64,000 bases of DNA from Lutraria lutraria. Its lineage: Eukaryota > Mollusca > Bivalvia > Venerida > Mactridae. The position numbers and the translations under genes were made by a program. Below are positions 10,191-21,935 of the stretch, piece after piece (the stretch's first letter is position 1; the number at the start of each line of letters is the position of its first letter). Location: NCBI GenBank assembly GCA_964023205.1, contig OZ026840.1:28090064-28154063 (forward strand), given 5' to 3'. The notes under the pieces were generated by a model. The model was not told where the DNA came from, made no database searches, and was given only the letters and a program-made list of their open reading frames with translations.

Positions 10191-12250
10191 TAACCCAATG
10201 TACAGTCTCTTATAGTTCAACATCAGTATCCAACATCGGTCACTGATGGCCATTTTCGTACGTATACGAGCCTTGACTGTAAATCATTACAGTGTGTCAA
10301 CTTACCAACTCCGATGTGCTATACTTCATCCAAACGGCCACATTTGGACACAATTCGATGCACTTGTCTAGATGTTTCCATTGCATCAAGGAGTTTCAAA
10401 GTTTATTAACATTATAACATATATAAAGCCAACATATTTGTTTTGATCAGAAATGATCACTGAACAAATATACATAAAATGGGATATTATAATTGGTTCA
10501 AGATGATAGAGATATGGATGTTGTATGTATGAATGTTTATGTCTTGTCTTGACAATTAAATATGGTTAAAGCAAACTTTATTGACAATTATTTTAAGAAA
10601 ATTGACCGCAACAATGAAACAGGACAATACGAAGTAATAAAGAAACATCATTAATGATATACGCAGTATATAGTAGTAAATACATGTAGGACAATTATCA
10701 TCATTGATTCGTATAAAACAATCGCAATTAATTTGATATATTCATGAAAGAATTCAAATATTAAATCTAATTAATGTAGAATAAAAGTCTTGTGTTATGT
10801 TTTCTTTCTGATTACACGAACGTCGTCCTTCATTCTTATTAAAGGCCGTGACTCATTCTAGCATTGGCGTTCTCATCTGTTACAATTGTCTTATATGACT
10901 GTATATAGTTATGATCTGTTACTTCAATTCAAATTGTTTTATTATGTCAAAATCACTACTGCGACAGATACCGTATTTAGCATTCTTACATTTCTGAAAT
11001 ATCTTTAAGGACATACATGATACCAAATAGTGGAAAACGTCAATGAAATACTAGTTGTTCATACATGTATTCGTACATGCAGAATTTGACTGTAAAATAA
11101 GGGAGATAACAAAAACAGTTCTGTGGGTACTTCTAGTCTTTTACGACTAGTTACCAAACATTGACCGATATCTATTTGGCAAGTATGCAGATATTGTTAC
11201 TGGAGCATTAAAAACTTTGCATACAATTAGGATTAAAATAAAACAATACTATACAACCAATATTTGAAATAAGTATTCTGTTTGGACACATTGAGTCACT
11301 TTAACAAAATAGAGAATAGGTCTGGACAGTGGTCTTCAAGTGATGCGTTACACTGTATCATCAAATATTTAGGGTTGGGAGAATTTGTATAATCACTGAA
11401 ATCACGAGAAACATGTGACTATTGTGCAGTTTGTGAATACATTGTATTTGGTTGTACCTGATGAATGTCATTGACGGATAATAGAGATTATGATTTATGG
11501 GTGTGAAAAGTACGTGTCGTTTGGTTAAGTCAAAACACATTGAAAATGATAAACAGAGCACACACTTATGTTATTCTGATGACTTCTCTTAATACTGTGT
11601 TGGTATCTCTACTAACCATCGTATTATGTCAAACAGGGGTGACTAACTCAAACATTACGACGTCGTAGCGATTACGTTTTAATAGTTCTTGATTAATTTA
11701 AGATCCGTCATATTGGTCGATTTGTGAACACATATTTTTTAGCCTTAAACCTGAATTAATTACGTCTGTTAAAGGTATTTAAAATAAAATGCACACTTAC
11801 AATAATTCATTCACATTTTAATATATCTGACAAAAGTAAGCATTTACTATTTCAATCGATAAACAAACACAAAGTCATCTTAATACCCAAGAAGTGTAAG
11901 TTATATTTTGTTACGTGTATATCTGAACGAAAGCTTATCTAAATGCTTGTTGTATAACAAGTTCTATGTGGTGCACCAGTCACACGCATGCGAATCATCA
12001 TTAACTCGAGTCGTTGTCATCATCCTAAACATCATCATCATCGACTACATATTCGTTATCATCCGGTAATGATGTCACTCGTCTGATGCAGATGTTATGT
12101 AATATTGCAGTGACATAAATGATGTTGATATTCTTATTTTGAGAGTGTTCTTAGATGTTATCTTGTCATCGTGATTGATACATGCTCATTGTAAATTTGA
12201 CAAAACTCTAAAAGAATACTGGATATTGTATCCATCCATGAATACATAAA
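10191..12250. other. No recognised feature
   Basis: About 2 kb of AT-rich DNA with no gene, tRNA or tandem array that I can support. Short open frames such as 11361-11561 (minus, 66 codons) look like chance. A small ATC-rich patch occurs at about 12000-12060. Confidence 0.6.
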
Positions 12251-12584
12251 ATGGTGGAATCCTTCAAGGCGAAGCATGAAGGCACGGCGATATTGTCGTG
12301 TCTTCGCCTTTCGCCTATCTAGGCGAAGACACGAACAGACGGCAAATATAGGGCGCCGATACGAAGATTTCATACCCACCGACACGAAACTATACAAGAG
12401 AAGATTTCGTATGTTCGCCTAAAAAATTATCGTTATTTCGCCTTCAATATTTCGTGTGTTCGTGTATTCGAAGGCGAAAGCGAAGACACGATAAATGAGC
12501 AATTTATCGTGTGTTCGTGTCGTCGTGATTCGACATTTAGGGGCGAACACACGAAAATATGAAATGGCAGAAATCAGCCACCAT
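12251..12584. mobile_element. CpG-rich CGAAG-repeat element
   Basis: An island of CpG-rich sequence in AT-rich DNA, built from many forward and reverse copies of ggcgaagacacga / tcgtgtcttcgcc. At 12296-12334 two inverted copies form a near-perfect hairpin. The ends are atggtgg (12251) and ccaccat (12584), a short inverted pair. There is no open reading frame with recognisable content. From memory, elements of this look are common in bivalve genomes; the mechanism of spread is unknown to me. Confidence 0.6.
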
Positions 12585-12607
12585 ACATCCTCGGCCCTTT
12601 AACAGTG

Positions 12608-12668
12608 AGAGGTTACAGTAATTTTGAAGTCATCGATCTTCACCACTCGACCACGGAGGCGTGTCATA
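12608..12668 (-). mobile_element. SINE head fragment, same family as 6557-6778
   Basis: The minus strand reads gcctccgtggtcgagtggtg (A-box region) and then gatgacttcaaaattactgt and aacctctcac. The latter two match the upper part of the SINE at 6557-6778. The B-box and body are missing, so this is a 3'-truncated copy next to the CGAAG element. Confidence 0.6.
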
Positions 12669-12689
12669 GGCCTGTTCACCAGACCCAAA

Positions 12690-15600
12690 TACCTGTAACG
12701 GATTATGCACTCCAGACCCTAGTTGCTGTAAAGACTTGAGTACCAGACCCTAGCTCCTGTACAATCTTGAACAGTAGACCCAGACTCCTGTAGAAGCTTG
12801 ACACTAGACTCTAGTATCTGTAGATGCTTGAACACTAGACCCTATAACATGTAGAATCTTGAACACTAGACCCAGACTCATGTAGAAGCTTGACACTAGA
12901 CTCTAGTATCTGTAAATGCTTGAACACTATACCCAGACTTCTGTAGAGGCTTGAACACTAGACCCTATAACATATAGAGGCTTGAACACTAGACCCTATA
13001 ACACGTAGAAGCTTGAACACTAGACCCAGACTCCTGTAGAAGCTTGAACAATATATCCAGACTCCTGTAGAAGCTTGAACACTAGACCCAGACTCCTGTA
13101 GAAGCTTGACAATAGACTCTAGTATCTGTAAATGCTTGAACACTATACCCAGACTCCTGTAGAGGCTTGAACACTAGACCCTATAACATGTAGAAGCTTG
13201 AACACTAGACCCTATAACATGTAGAAGCTTGAACACTAGACTCTAGTGTCTGTAGAAGCTTGAACACTAGACCCTATAACATGTAGAAGCTTGAACACTA
13301 GACCCTATAACATGTAGATGCTTGAACACTATACCCAGACTCCTGTAGAGGCTTGAACACTAGACACAGACTCCTGTAGATGCCTGAACACTAGACACAG
13401 ACTCCTGTAGATGTCTGAACACTAGACACAGACTCCTGTAGATGCCTGAACACTAGACACAGACTCCTCTAGAGGCTTGAACACTTGACCCTAGTTCCTG
13501 TAAGACTTGAGTACTAGACCCTAGTTCATGTGGAGGCTTGAGCACTAGACTTAGTACCTGTATATGCTTGTACACAAGACTTAGTACCTGTAAATGCTTG
13601 AACACCAGATTTAGTACATGCAGAGGCTTTAACACCAGTCTTAGTACCTGTAGAGGCTTGAACACCAGTCTTAGTACCTGTAGAGGCTTGAACAACGGAC
13701 TTAGTAAATGTAGAGGCTTGAACACCGGACATAGTACCTGTAGAGGCTTGAACAACGGACTTAGTACCTGTAGAGGCTTGAACACCGGACTTAGTACATG
13801 TAGAGGCTTGAACAGGGGACTTAGTACCTGTAGAGGCTTGAACAACGGACTTAGTACCTGTAGAGGCTTGAACAGGGGACTTAGTACCTGTAGAGGCTTG
13901 AACACCGGACTTAGTACCTGTAGAGGCTTGAACAGGGGACTTAGTATCTGTAGAGGCTTGAACACCGGACTTAGTACATGTAGAGGCTTGAACAGGGGAC
14001 TTAGTTCCTGTAGAGGCTTGAACACCGGACTTAGTACCTGTAGAGGCTTGAACAACGGACTTAGTACCTGTAGAGGCTTGAACAGGGGACTTAGTACCTG
14101 TAGAGACTTGAACAGGGGACTTAGTACATGTAGAGGCTTGAACACCGGACTTAGTACCTGTAGAGGCTTGAACAGGGGACTTAGTACCTGTAGAGGCTTG
14201 AACACCGGACTTAGTACATGTAAAGGCTTGAACACCGGACTTAGTACCTGTAGAGGCTTGAACAACGGACTTAGTACCTGTAGAGGCTTGAACACCGGAC
14301 TTAGTACCTGTAGATGCTTGAACACCGGACTTAGTACCTGTAGAGGCTTGAACAACGGACTTAGTATTGTAGAGGCTTGAACACCGGACTTAGTACCTGT
14401 AGAGGCTTGAACAGGGGACTTAGTACCTGTAGAGGCTTGAACAGGGGACTTAGTACCTGTAGAGGCTTGAACAACGGACTTAGTACCTGTAGAGGCTTGA
14501 ACAGGGGACTTAGTACCTGTAGAGACTTGAACAGGGGACTTAGTACATGTAGAGCTTGAACACCGGACTTAGTACCTGTAGAGGCTTATACAGGGGACTT
14601 AGTACCTGTAGAGGCTTGAACACCGGACTTAGTACATGTAGAGGCTTGAACACCGGACTTAGTACCTGTAGAGGCTTGAACAACGGACTTAGTACCTGTA
14701 GAGGCTTGAACACCGGACTTAGTACCTGTAGATGCTTGAACACCGGACTTAGTACCTGTAGAGGCTTGAACAACGGACTTAGTATTGTAGAGGCTTGAAC
14801 ACCGGACTTAGTACCTGTAGATGCTTGAACACCGGACTTAGTATTGTAGAGGCTTGAACAACGGACTTAGTACCTGTAGAGGCTTGAACACCGGACTTAG
14901 TACCTGTAGATGCTTGAACACCGGACTTAGTACCTGTAGAGGCTTGAACAACGGACTTAGTATTGTAGAGGCTTGAACACCGGACTTAGTACCTGTAGAG
15001 GCTTGAACACCGGACTTAGTACCTGTAGAGGCTTGAACATCGGACTTAGTACCTGTAGAGGCTTGAACAGGGGACTTAGTACCTGTAGAGGCTTGAACAC
15101 CGGACTTAGTACCTGTAGAGGCTTGAACACCGGACTTAGTACCTGTAGAGGCTTGAACACCGGACTTAGTACATGTAGAGGCTTGAACAGCAGACTTAGT
15201 ACCTGTAGAGGCTTGAACACCGGACTTAGTACCTGTAGATGCTTGAACACCAGACTTAGTACCTGTAGAGACTTGAACACCAGACTAATTATCTGTAGAG
15301 GCTTGAACACCGGACTTAGTACCTGTAGATGCTTGAACCCCAGACTTAGTACCTGAAGAGACCTGAACACCAGACTTAGTACATGTAGATGCTTGAACAC
15401 CAGACTTAGTACCTGTAAATGCTTGAACACCAGACTTAGTACCTGTAGAGGCTTGAACACCGGACTTAGTAGTACCTGTAGATGCTTGAACACCGGACTT
15501 AGCACCTGTAGATGCTTGAACCCCAGACTTAGTACCTGAAGAGACCTGAACACCAGACTTAGTACCTGTAAATGCTTGAACACCAGACTTAGTACCTGTA

Positions 15601-15715
15601 GAGGCTTGAACACTGGACCTCAGTACCTGTAGAGGCTTGAAATCTGGACCTCAGTACCTGTAGAGGCTTGACTACAAGGTCCTAGTTCCTGCAGTGGCTT
15701 TAGCACCAGAATCTA
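12690..15715. repeat. 30-bp satellite with higher-order repeats, about 100 copies
   Basis: The unit is gtagaggcttgaacaccgga plus cttagtacct. The left third (12690-13530) is diverged, with 31-bp units (aacactagaccctataacat). From about 13600 to 15600 it is strongly homogenised at 30 bp. Units differ at a few sites, notably aacacc/aacaac/aacagg and gaggc/gatgc. The order of these variants is itself repeated: the block ending in the short tagtattg unit at 14362 recurs about 418 bp later, ending at 14780, and shorter versions end at 14839 and 14958. Because 30 is divisible by three and the unit has no stop in one frame of each strand, long repetitive frames (up to 300 codons) appear on both strands; I do not annotate them as genes. 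Confidence 0.95.
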
Positions 15716-16219
15716 CTTCCAATATGTCCATGATTGCCACAGAACTTGTCTCAGTGCATGTTTTTATCTGGTGTTCATAAAACATCTTTGTGAAACAAAT
15801 ATATATTTGATAACGGATAATATTTTATAGCAGTAATTAAAACAAGACAAACCCTATAGAGTCACAGTAGGAAGCTGTTTTCATTTACGTTGTTTAATGG
15901 ATAACCGCCGATTTTTTTGCCAAAAATTCGGGATTTATCATAATTATTCGCAAATTGATGTGTACGCAACCAACCCCGAATTAAAGATATTTTAGATACA
16001 GGTCACTGTCACTCTTTTGAAGTTTGTTGATATTAAATAAAAGCTAAATAAACAGTATCGAGACTGTAGTAGTAATAATCAAGTGCAGAGGGATCTACAT
16101 GAAGATTCCAGAAATGAAAATGACTGCGTTCAAAATTGTTTTTTTATATGTATCAGCATCCTGTGTAACCTCCATTTTTACGAATATTTTTGAGAACGCA
16201 TCGCCATATTTAATTTACG
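15716..16219. other. No recognised feature
   Basis: AT-rich sequence with no readable gene or repeat. Confidence 0.55.
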
Positions 16220-16292
16220 GCCGCGGTTGTGGTGCAGTGGTTAGTATGCTGGACTTGTAACTCGGGCATCCGGGTTCGAATCTCAGTACGAC
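16220..16292 (+). other. tRNA-like head (SINE or tRNA pseudogene)
   Basis: The segment begins gccgcggttgtggtgcagtg, giving an A-box (tggtgcagtggttag), and has a B-box gggttcgaatctc about 40 bases later, the spacing of an internal pol III promoter. A D-arm and T-arm can be drawn, but the 5' and 3' acceptor strands do not pair. It is therefore unlikely to be a working tRNA. The following 40 bases lack a clear SINE tail. Confidence 0.6.
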
Positions 16293-16330
16293 AGGTCATA
16301 CCCTTCATGAAAAATTGACAAAACTGTCGT

Positions 16331-17214
16331 TTTCCTTCCTATGTGTAGAAATTTCAGGGGTTTTAGTTTAAAACAAAGTTTGATGTATCATCTGTTGTCC
16401 TCATAAACTCAAAGAACATAATTATATCGAACCACTTTTGTTTTAACAAAACTTTACAATGTAGCATTACATGATAAAACGCTCTTTCCCCAGAACGTCG
16501 TTTCGTCTTGTGTAAAGCTCTATCCGCACTGTTCCGGGTTCCCGGTGGCCCGGGAGAAGCTGTTTCGAACCGGAAGTACAACCCTGACGGTAATCATCCG
16601 TGGAAATCCCGGATGGACCTGGTTGATCCAGCTCGATCCGGCGCACAGTCCCGGATATGTTAAAATGTTTTATACATAATACAACCGGGGATTACCGGGA
16701 GCTATCAAGAACCGGCTAAATCCTTGGAAAACTGGGGTAGAACCCAAGCAAGTCTGGTTTTATACTCTGGATGTACCATGATAATACCTGGTTTTCCAGA
16801 TTATTGGTGAGCACTTCATGTGCGGTCGGTAGCCCAGAAATTTCATAAGTCTGCCCACTTCATATTCCTCTACAGGGCCTTTGGACATACTACGACAGTA
16901 ACAATGTTAATTTTGGTAGCGATGGGTTCAGAACATTGTGGGCTGGAACATGGGCTTCACCAAAAAGTAGAAACATTTAAACTTTAGACGAAACATACGA
17001 ACTCGTGGGCGCCGCCATTTTTCCAGACCCTGTGGTATCAAATCATTATATATCATAATTATTGACCTTGATAATTATTAATTGAAATTTGAAGGTCAAG
17101 TATAGGTATATATAGTCTTGACACAATGTACATCATTAGGTCAATTAAGCACAATTACCAAAGAAATGCTACACCTTTCAACGGTTTGTCTGGAAGAAAA
17201 CCCAAACAAATTGA
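16331..17214. other. No gene; one GC-richer patch
   Basis: 16490-16760 is richer in G and C than its surroundings, with repeated ccgg/cccgg motifs (cccggtggcccggg, atcccggatgg, accgggagc). It has no convincing reading frame on either strand (72-codon minus frame at 16363-16581 unassigned). The rest is ordinary AT-rich sequence. Confidence 0.55.
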
Positions 17215-18309
17215 GTGCCTTCAACGCTTTGATCTTTATACTGTTGCTATGGCCAACTTTAATGTTACTTTGTGTAAACAGTGACCATAAGCCATGCATT
17301 TAATAAATTGACATGTAAAATATCCAAACGAAACACAGAACAAGAGCATGTCAATTTAAAATGCAGAGAAAATAGGCCTACCATAAATACATGTACCATA
17401 TGATACTAAATGAATGCACGTGTGGCGCGAACTAATTTCAGATTTAAGATGCGAAATAGTTGCTCGTGACCCACAACAGAAACTTAATTGTAAAATGTTT
17501 TAAGAAGCAGATTTTCTTTTCATTTTTTCTTCTTATTGCGAAAAAGATCGATTTAAGCGAGATAGCCATAACGGTTGCCATGTGTACATATAAAGGACGA
17601 CGTCCCAGTCTAGTATTCGACTTACTTCCCTTCATTTGGACATCGTTTATATGGTTCATGTTTGGTGTATGTGGATGATAAGATTAAATACATAACAAAA
17701 GAAGGAATGTGTGATACTTAGAATAACAAAAGATGTTTGCTTTAATGAATAAGAAGGATTGCAGCACGTTTTTTTTCCGGAGTTCGTTCACGAAATGTGT
17801 TGATAGAAAATGGTTGGTATTCATACGAAGTATATTGGTGTGTTATATTCAAACTGACTTCTAAAACACACCATGTTTTCATTAATCGTAGTAATTTGTG
17901 TAACTCAAAGAGGGACGAAAGTGACCTAGTTATTATATACATGTAGGTATGTGCGATATTTTTCAATGCACAAAAATGAGTTAAAGAATAGTATCACACT
18001 GATAATACATTTTTGTTAGTTCCTGTACTGGTTATTTATATTTATTTCATTTCAAATCTTACACATATAAAACAAATAGAACACGGGTTGCCAGAAGTTT
18101 ATACATCTGTTACATAATTATGTACTTAGCAATACTTAATGTACGTCCCACCCCATTACAGAAAATATTGCTGGAAAAGTATATAAGACCAATACAGAAA
18201 ATCAAGTTGATTCATTTTTGAATCCATATCAGTTGACCTCATACTGCTGGGATGAAAACTTTTCAAGTGATGTAATGGCGCACTTGATAGAAGTCAAAAT
18301 AAAAATTGA

Positions 18310-18720
18310 AGTTCATTTTCATGGACGATAACGCCGTGTTCATAGGGCCACTGACACCAACCAGTACCTTGAAAGGGACACTATTGCTCGAATGGGCTGG
18401 CCCGCGCGATCTCGCGACCTAAATCCCATGGAACACGTCTGGGATATGCTGCCGACAGCGATATCTGAGCGTCCTGTCCAGCCAACAATCACCAGACAGC
18501 TTAGAGAGGCACTTCCGGAAAAATGGACTCGAATCCCACAATTTATGGTTGGACGGCTCATCAGAAGCATGAGGAGTCGATGTAAGGCTGTTTTTGACGC
18601 ACGAGGACATATCTTATATATGTAATCCAAAATCGACGATAATGCCATACAAAACAAAAAGTGATCCTCGTCAAATTTTGAGTATTATAGTTTAAAGGGT
18701 CATACAAACTAACTGTGGCC
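18310..18720 (+). pseudogene. Tc1-type (DD34E) transposase C-terminal fragment with right TIR
   Basis: The plus strand keeps FIFMDDNA with the second catalytic aspartate (about 18315-18335). A one-base deletion shifts the frame, and it resumes as WPARSRDLNPMEHVWDML with the catalytic glutamate. Counting across the break gives 34 residues between D and E, the Tc1 DD34E spacing. The tail RRSxxxAVxDARG-like end (MRSRCKAVFDARGH) and stop follow at 18625. The right terminal repeat lies at 18701-18720. The first catalytic D, the DNA-binding domain and the left terminal repeat are missing. Non-functional. Confidence 0.85.
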
Positions 18721-18879
18721 CCTTTTCACCTTGGCCTTCAATTACCAGTTTGATATGCAAAGAGATAAATATTAGATAAAAAGTTTTGTTTAAAATATTA
18801 CTTTCTACACGGTAGGCCTATTTTGAAATTTAACCAAAAGAGATAGTTTAAACATAATGTCGGTAATATAATGTTGTTT

Positions 18880-19310
18880 TTATTCTTTATTTGTATTAAC
18901 TGCATTTTGACATAAGATCGTCTCCTGAATTAGCCACTTGTTTCTAACTCACAACATTTAACATTTCTACTTATCATTTGCTGACTAGCATATGCCATTC
19001 CTTGACAACATATTAACTTGATGATCAAATGCATTTTAGACACATGAGGGCCTTCATTCATGAATGAATGTGAAATTTCATTAGTTTAACGTCGAACCAC
19101 TAGTAAGTATCATTAAGCGACTAATACATACTGCAGGAGGTTGTTTTGATTCTATTTTCTATTAACTGCATTTTGACATTAAATCGTACCTTGTTACCTT
19201 CTCCAGATTTAACAATTTTTTACTAACTCACAACATCCGTTGACTGGCTTAAGCCATTCAATGATGATGAGTTTTTGACTTCTAATTTATCAAATACATT
19301 TAGACTTGGA
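18880..19310. repeat. Diverged direct duplication, spacing about 270 bp
   Basis: Shared landmarks in order are attaactgcattttgaca (18895 and 19162), tttctaactcacaaca / tactaactcacaacat, gctgactagcatatgccatt / gttgactggcttaagccatt, and a following gatga. No coding content is seen. The remainder, 19311-20010, is unassigned AT-rich sequence. Confidence 0.6.
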
Positions 19311-20010
19311 AATACTGTCAAAGATGTGAACAAAGACCATCCTTAGAAATGACATAATGTGACCTTTATTGACAAATGGACTTTATTCGGAGGTTATTTT
19401 TGTCTTAATGATCAATAACTTTCTTAAAGAACGGTATATTTACAGGTGACCTCTATTTAGAGGTTGTCACAAGCACTGGTTTGACTGTACTCATGAATGA
19501 AAAATTTCATCAAATTCCGACAGATATTCCTTTCTCGGGGAGTTTAACATCTAACCACCAGCCTTTATCATTAATCTATCTTGTCGGCTGCAGTTGTAGA
19601 TGCAGAACATAGACATACACCTAAATAGAACCATCGAACCTCTGTAAGCTAACTAGGCACCTTCCTCTCTTCTTCAGGTCCCGTGTGTAATTCGAAGTCA
19701 TGGTAGTGAGGGTCTAGTGGTTACTAGCCAGAAAAACTTTCCACGTGACCACTGATGTCCCTTTATCCATCATCAGCGATATTGTGTGTTTGACCAGTTT
19801 GGAAGACTGTTTATTAATAGCGTGTACTCGTATATTGTAACATGCAAGAAGGAGTAATATTGATCTTTATTTTTAAAGATAGATAAAAAACAGTAATTGT
19901 TTAAAATGTCATCATTAGTACAATACATGCTATTCAACTAGACTTTTATTACTTGCATCAACCGTGGAGAAGATATTAGTCACTTCTCATTTGTTCGAAT
20001 TTAAAACATT

Positions 20011-20089
20011 CAATGCTGTACCGTACCTAACAAGTATGAAGAGCCGAGGATGGAATTTTCATTCTGTCATAACACGAGCTAAAAACGCC
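20011..20089. repeat. Short duplicated block at the satellite edge
   Basis: The phrase tatgaagagccgaggatgg, then aattttcattctgtcataac, at about 20035-20075 recurs at about 20211-20250 with few changes. Satellite monomers lie between the two copies. Confidence 0.6.
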
Positions 20090-21425
20090 TACTGTCAGCA
20101 TCAGATAATATTAAATATACAACTTACATCAGATAACATCAAATATACTGTCAACACCAGGTACCGTCATCTACAGTCAACATCAGATATCATCATCTAC
20201 ACTCAATTAGTATGAAGGGCCGAGGATGGAATTTTTATTCTGCCATAACATCAGATAAAATCACCTGCAGTCAACATCAGATGACATAAACTTAACAATC
20301 AACATCAGCTGTCATCAACATCAGATGACATAACCTACAGTCTACATAATATGACATCAACTACAGACAACATAAGATAACATCAACTACACTCTACATC
20401 AGATAACATCAGCTACAGTCAACATCAGATAAAATCAAAATCAGATAACATCAAGTAACATCCACTTTAGTCTACATCAGATAACATCAAATATACAGTC
20501 ATCATCAGATGACACCAACAACAGACAACATCAGATAACATAAACTACAATCAACATCAGATGACATAAACTAAAGACAACATCAGATGACATTAACTAC
20601 AGACAACATCAGATAACATCAACTACACTCTATATCAGATAACATCAGCTACAGTCAACATCAGATGGCATCAGCTACAGTCAACATCAGATAAAATCAA
20701 CATCAGATAACATCAAGTAACATCCACTACAGACAACATCAGATAACATCAACTTAAGACAACATCAGATAACATCAACTACAGACAACATCATATACCA
20801 TCATCTACTGACAGCATCATATAACACCAACTACAGACAACATCATATAACATCATCTACTGACAGCATCATATAACATCAACTACAAACAACATCATAT
20901 AACATCATATATCATCTACAGACAACACCAAATAACATCAATATCAGATAACATGTAACATCCACTACAGTCAACAAAAGATAACATCAACTACCGACAA
21001 CATCATATAACATCGATTATACAATCAACATCGGATAGTATCAACTACACACTACAGTGAACATCCGATATTATCAGATAACATCAACTACAGTCAACAT
21101 CAAGTAACATCATCTACAATCAACATCAGGTAACATCCACTTTAGTCTACATCAGATAACATCAACTACAGTCAACATCAAGTAACATCATCTACAATCA
21201 ACATCAGGTAACATCATCTACACTTAAGATAAAATAACATCAAATACAGAAAACATCAGATACCATCAACTATAGCCAATATCAGATAACATTGTCTACA
21301 GTCAACAATAGATAGCATCAACTACAGACAACATCATACTACATCGATCATACAATCAACATCAGATAACACCGACTACAGCTAACATCAGATAACATGA
21401 ACTACAGTCAACATCACAGCACCAA
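20090..21425. repeat. 26-bp-type satellite (right copy)
   Basis: Degenerate tandem array with unit acatcagataacatcaacta plus cagtca, about 50 copies, containing many half-unit slips (aacatca, acatcag). It is in reverse-complement orientation to the satellite at 4170-5335, as expected for opposite arms of the inverted duplication. No gene is present. Confidence 0.9.
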
Positions 21426-21935
21426 CTCAGTCCACGTCTGGTAGCATTAATAACAGTCAACACCAGGAGACAGTGCATCAACTGAAGTTCTGAAAGTACA
21501 CATGGAAACTGAACTTACATACTTGCACTGCAATATCGGTAGGGAACTTGTTAAACAATGTGAAAGGTGAATGTAGCTAGATGTTGTACTTTTATTCGCA
21601 TCAAAACTCACAGTCTTAATGCAGAATAGATCATATAGACCAAATTTTGTAGGAATGTCTTCAGGTATGTTTTATTTACTGTTGGATAACCTTTCATATT
21701 TTATGTGATTATTGATAAGTTCAATGCAAATTGACATTCCTACAGCGTCTTGATTCTGTCTTCCTGTGGTTTTGACAGGTTGACCTCCCGATAATCAACA
21801 GAAAAACATCAACACTTTGTGGTCTAGACAAGACAATAGTTGCGTAAATTAGAAGAACATAACTTACTAGTAAGTAATATTGAAAAAGTCAACATGACTG
21901 TATGTTTTGTGGTTCACATCAGTGTTACGTTCTGA

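Larger units (their letters stand above)
17215..21935. repeat. Right arm of the large inverted duplication
   Basis: Mirror partner of 2885-7035. Within it lie the segment matching 5640-7030 (17215-18100), a Tc1 fragment (18310-18720), about 1.3 kb with no partner in the left arm (18721-20010), the 26-bp-type satellite (20090-21425), and the outer matching block ending at about 21935. It lacks the mariner-type, LINE and SINE-bearing inserts of the left arm and so shows those sites before insertion. Conversely, 18721-20010 is either an insertion here or a deletion there. Confidence 0.85.

Noticed and set aside
13453..15613. Open frames of up to 300 codons on both strands in the 30-bp satellite, encoding decapeptide repeats
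   Set aside because: The 30-bp period is divisible by three and each strand has a stop-free frame, so long frames arise automatically. Frames on opposite strands overlap fully, and units with 28 or 29 bp break them.
16615..16632. Similarity of ggacctggttgatccagc to the 5' start of 18S rRNA
   Set aside because: Only about a dozen bases match and the sequence diverges at once; no further rRNA sequence follows.
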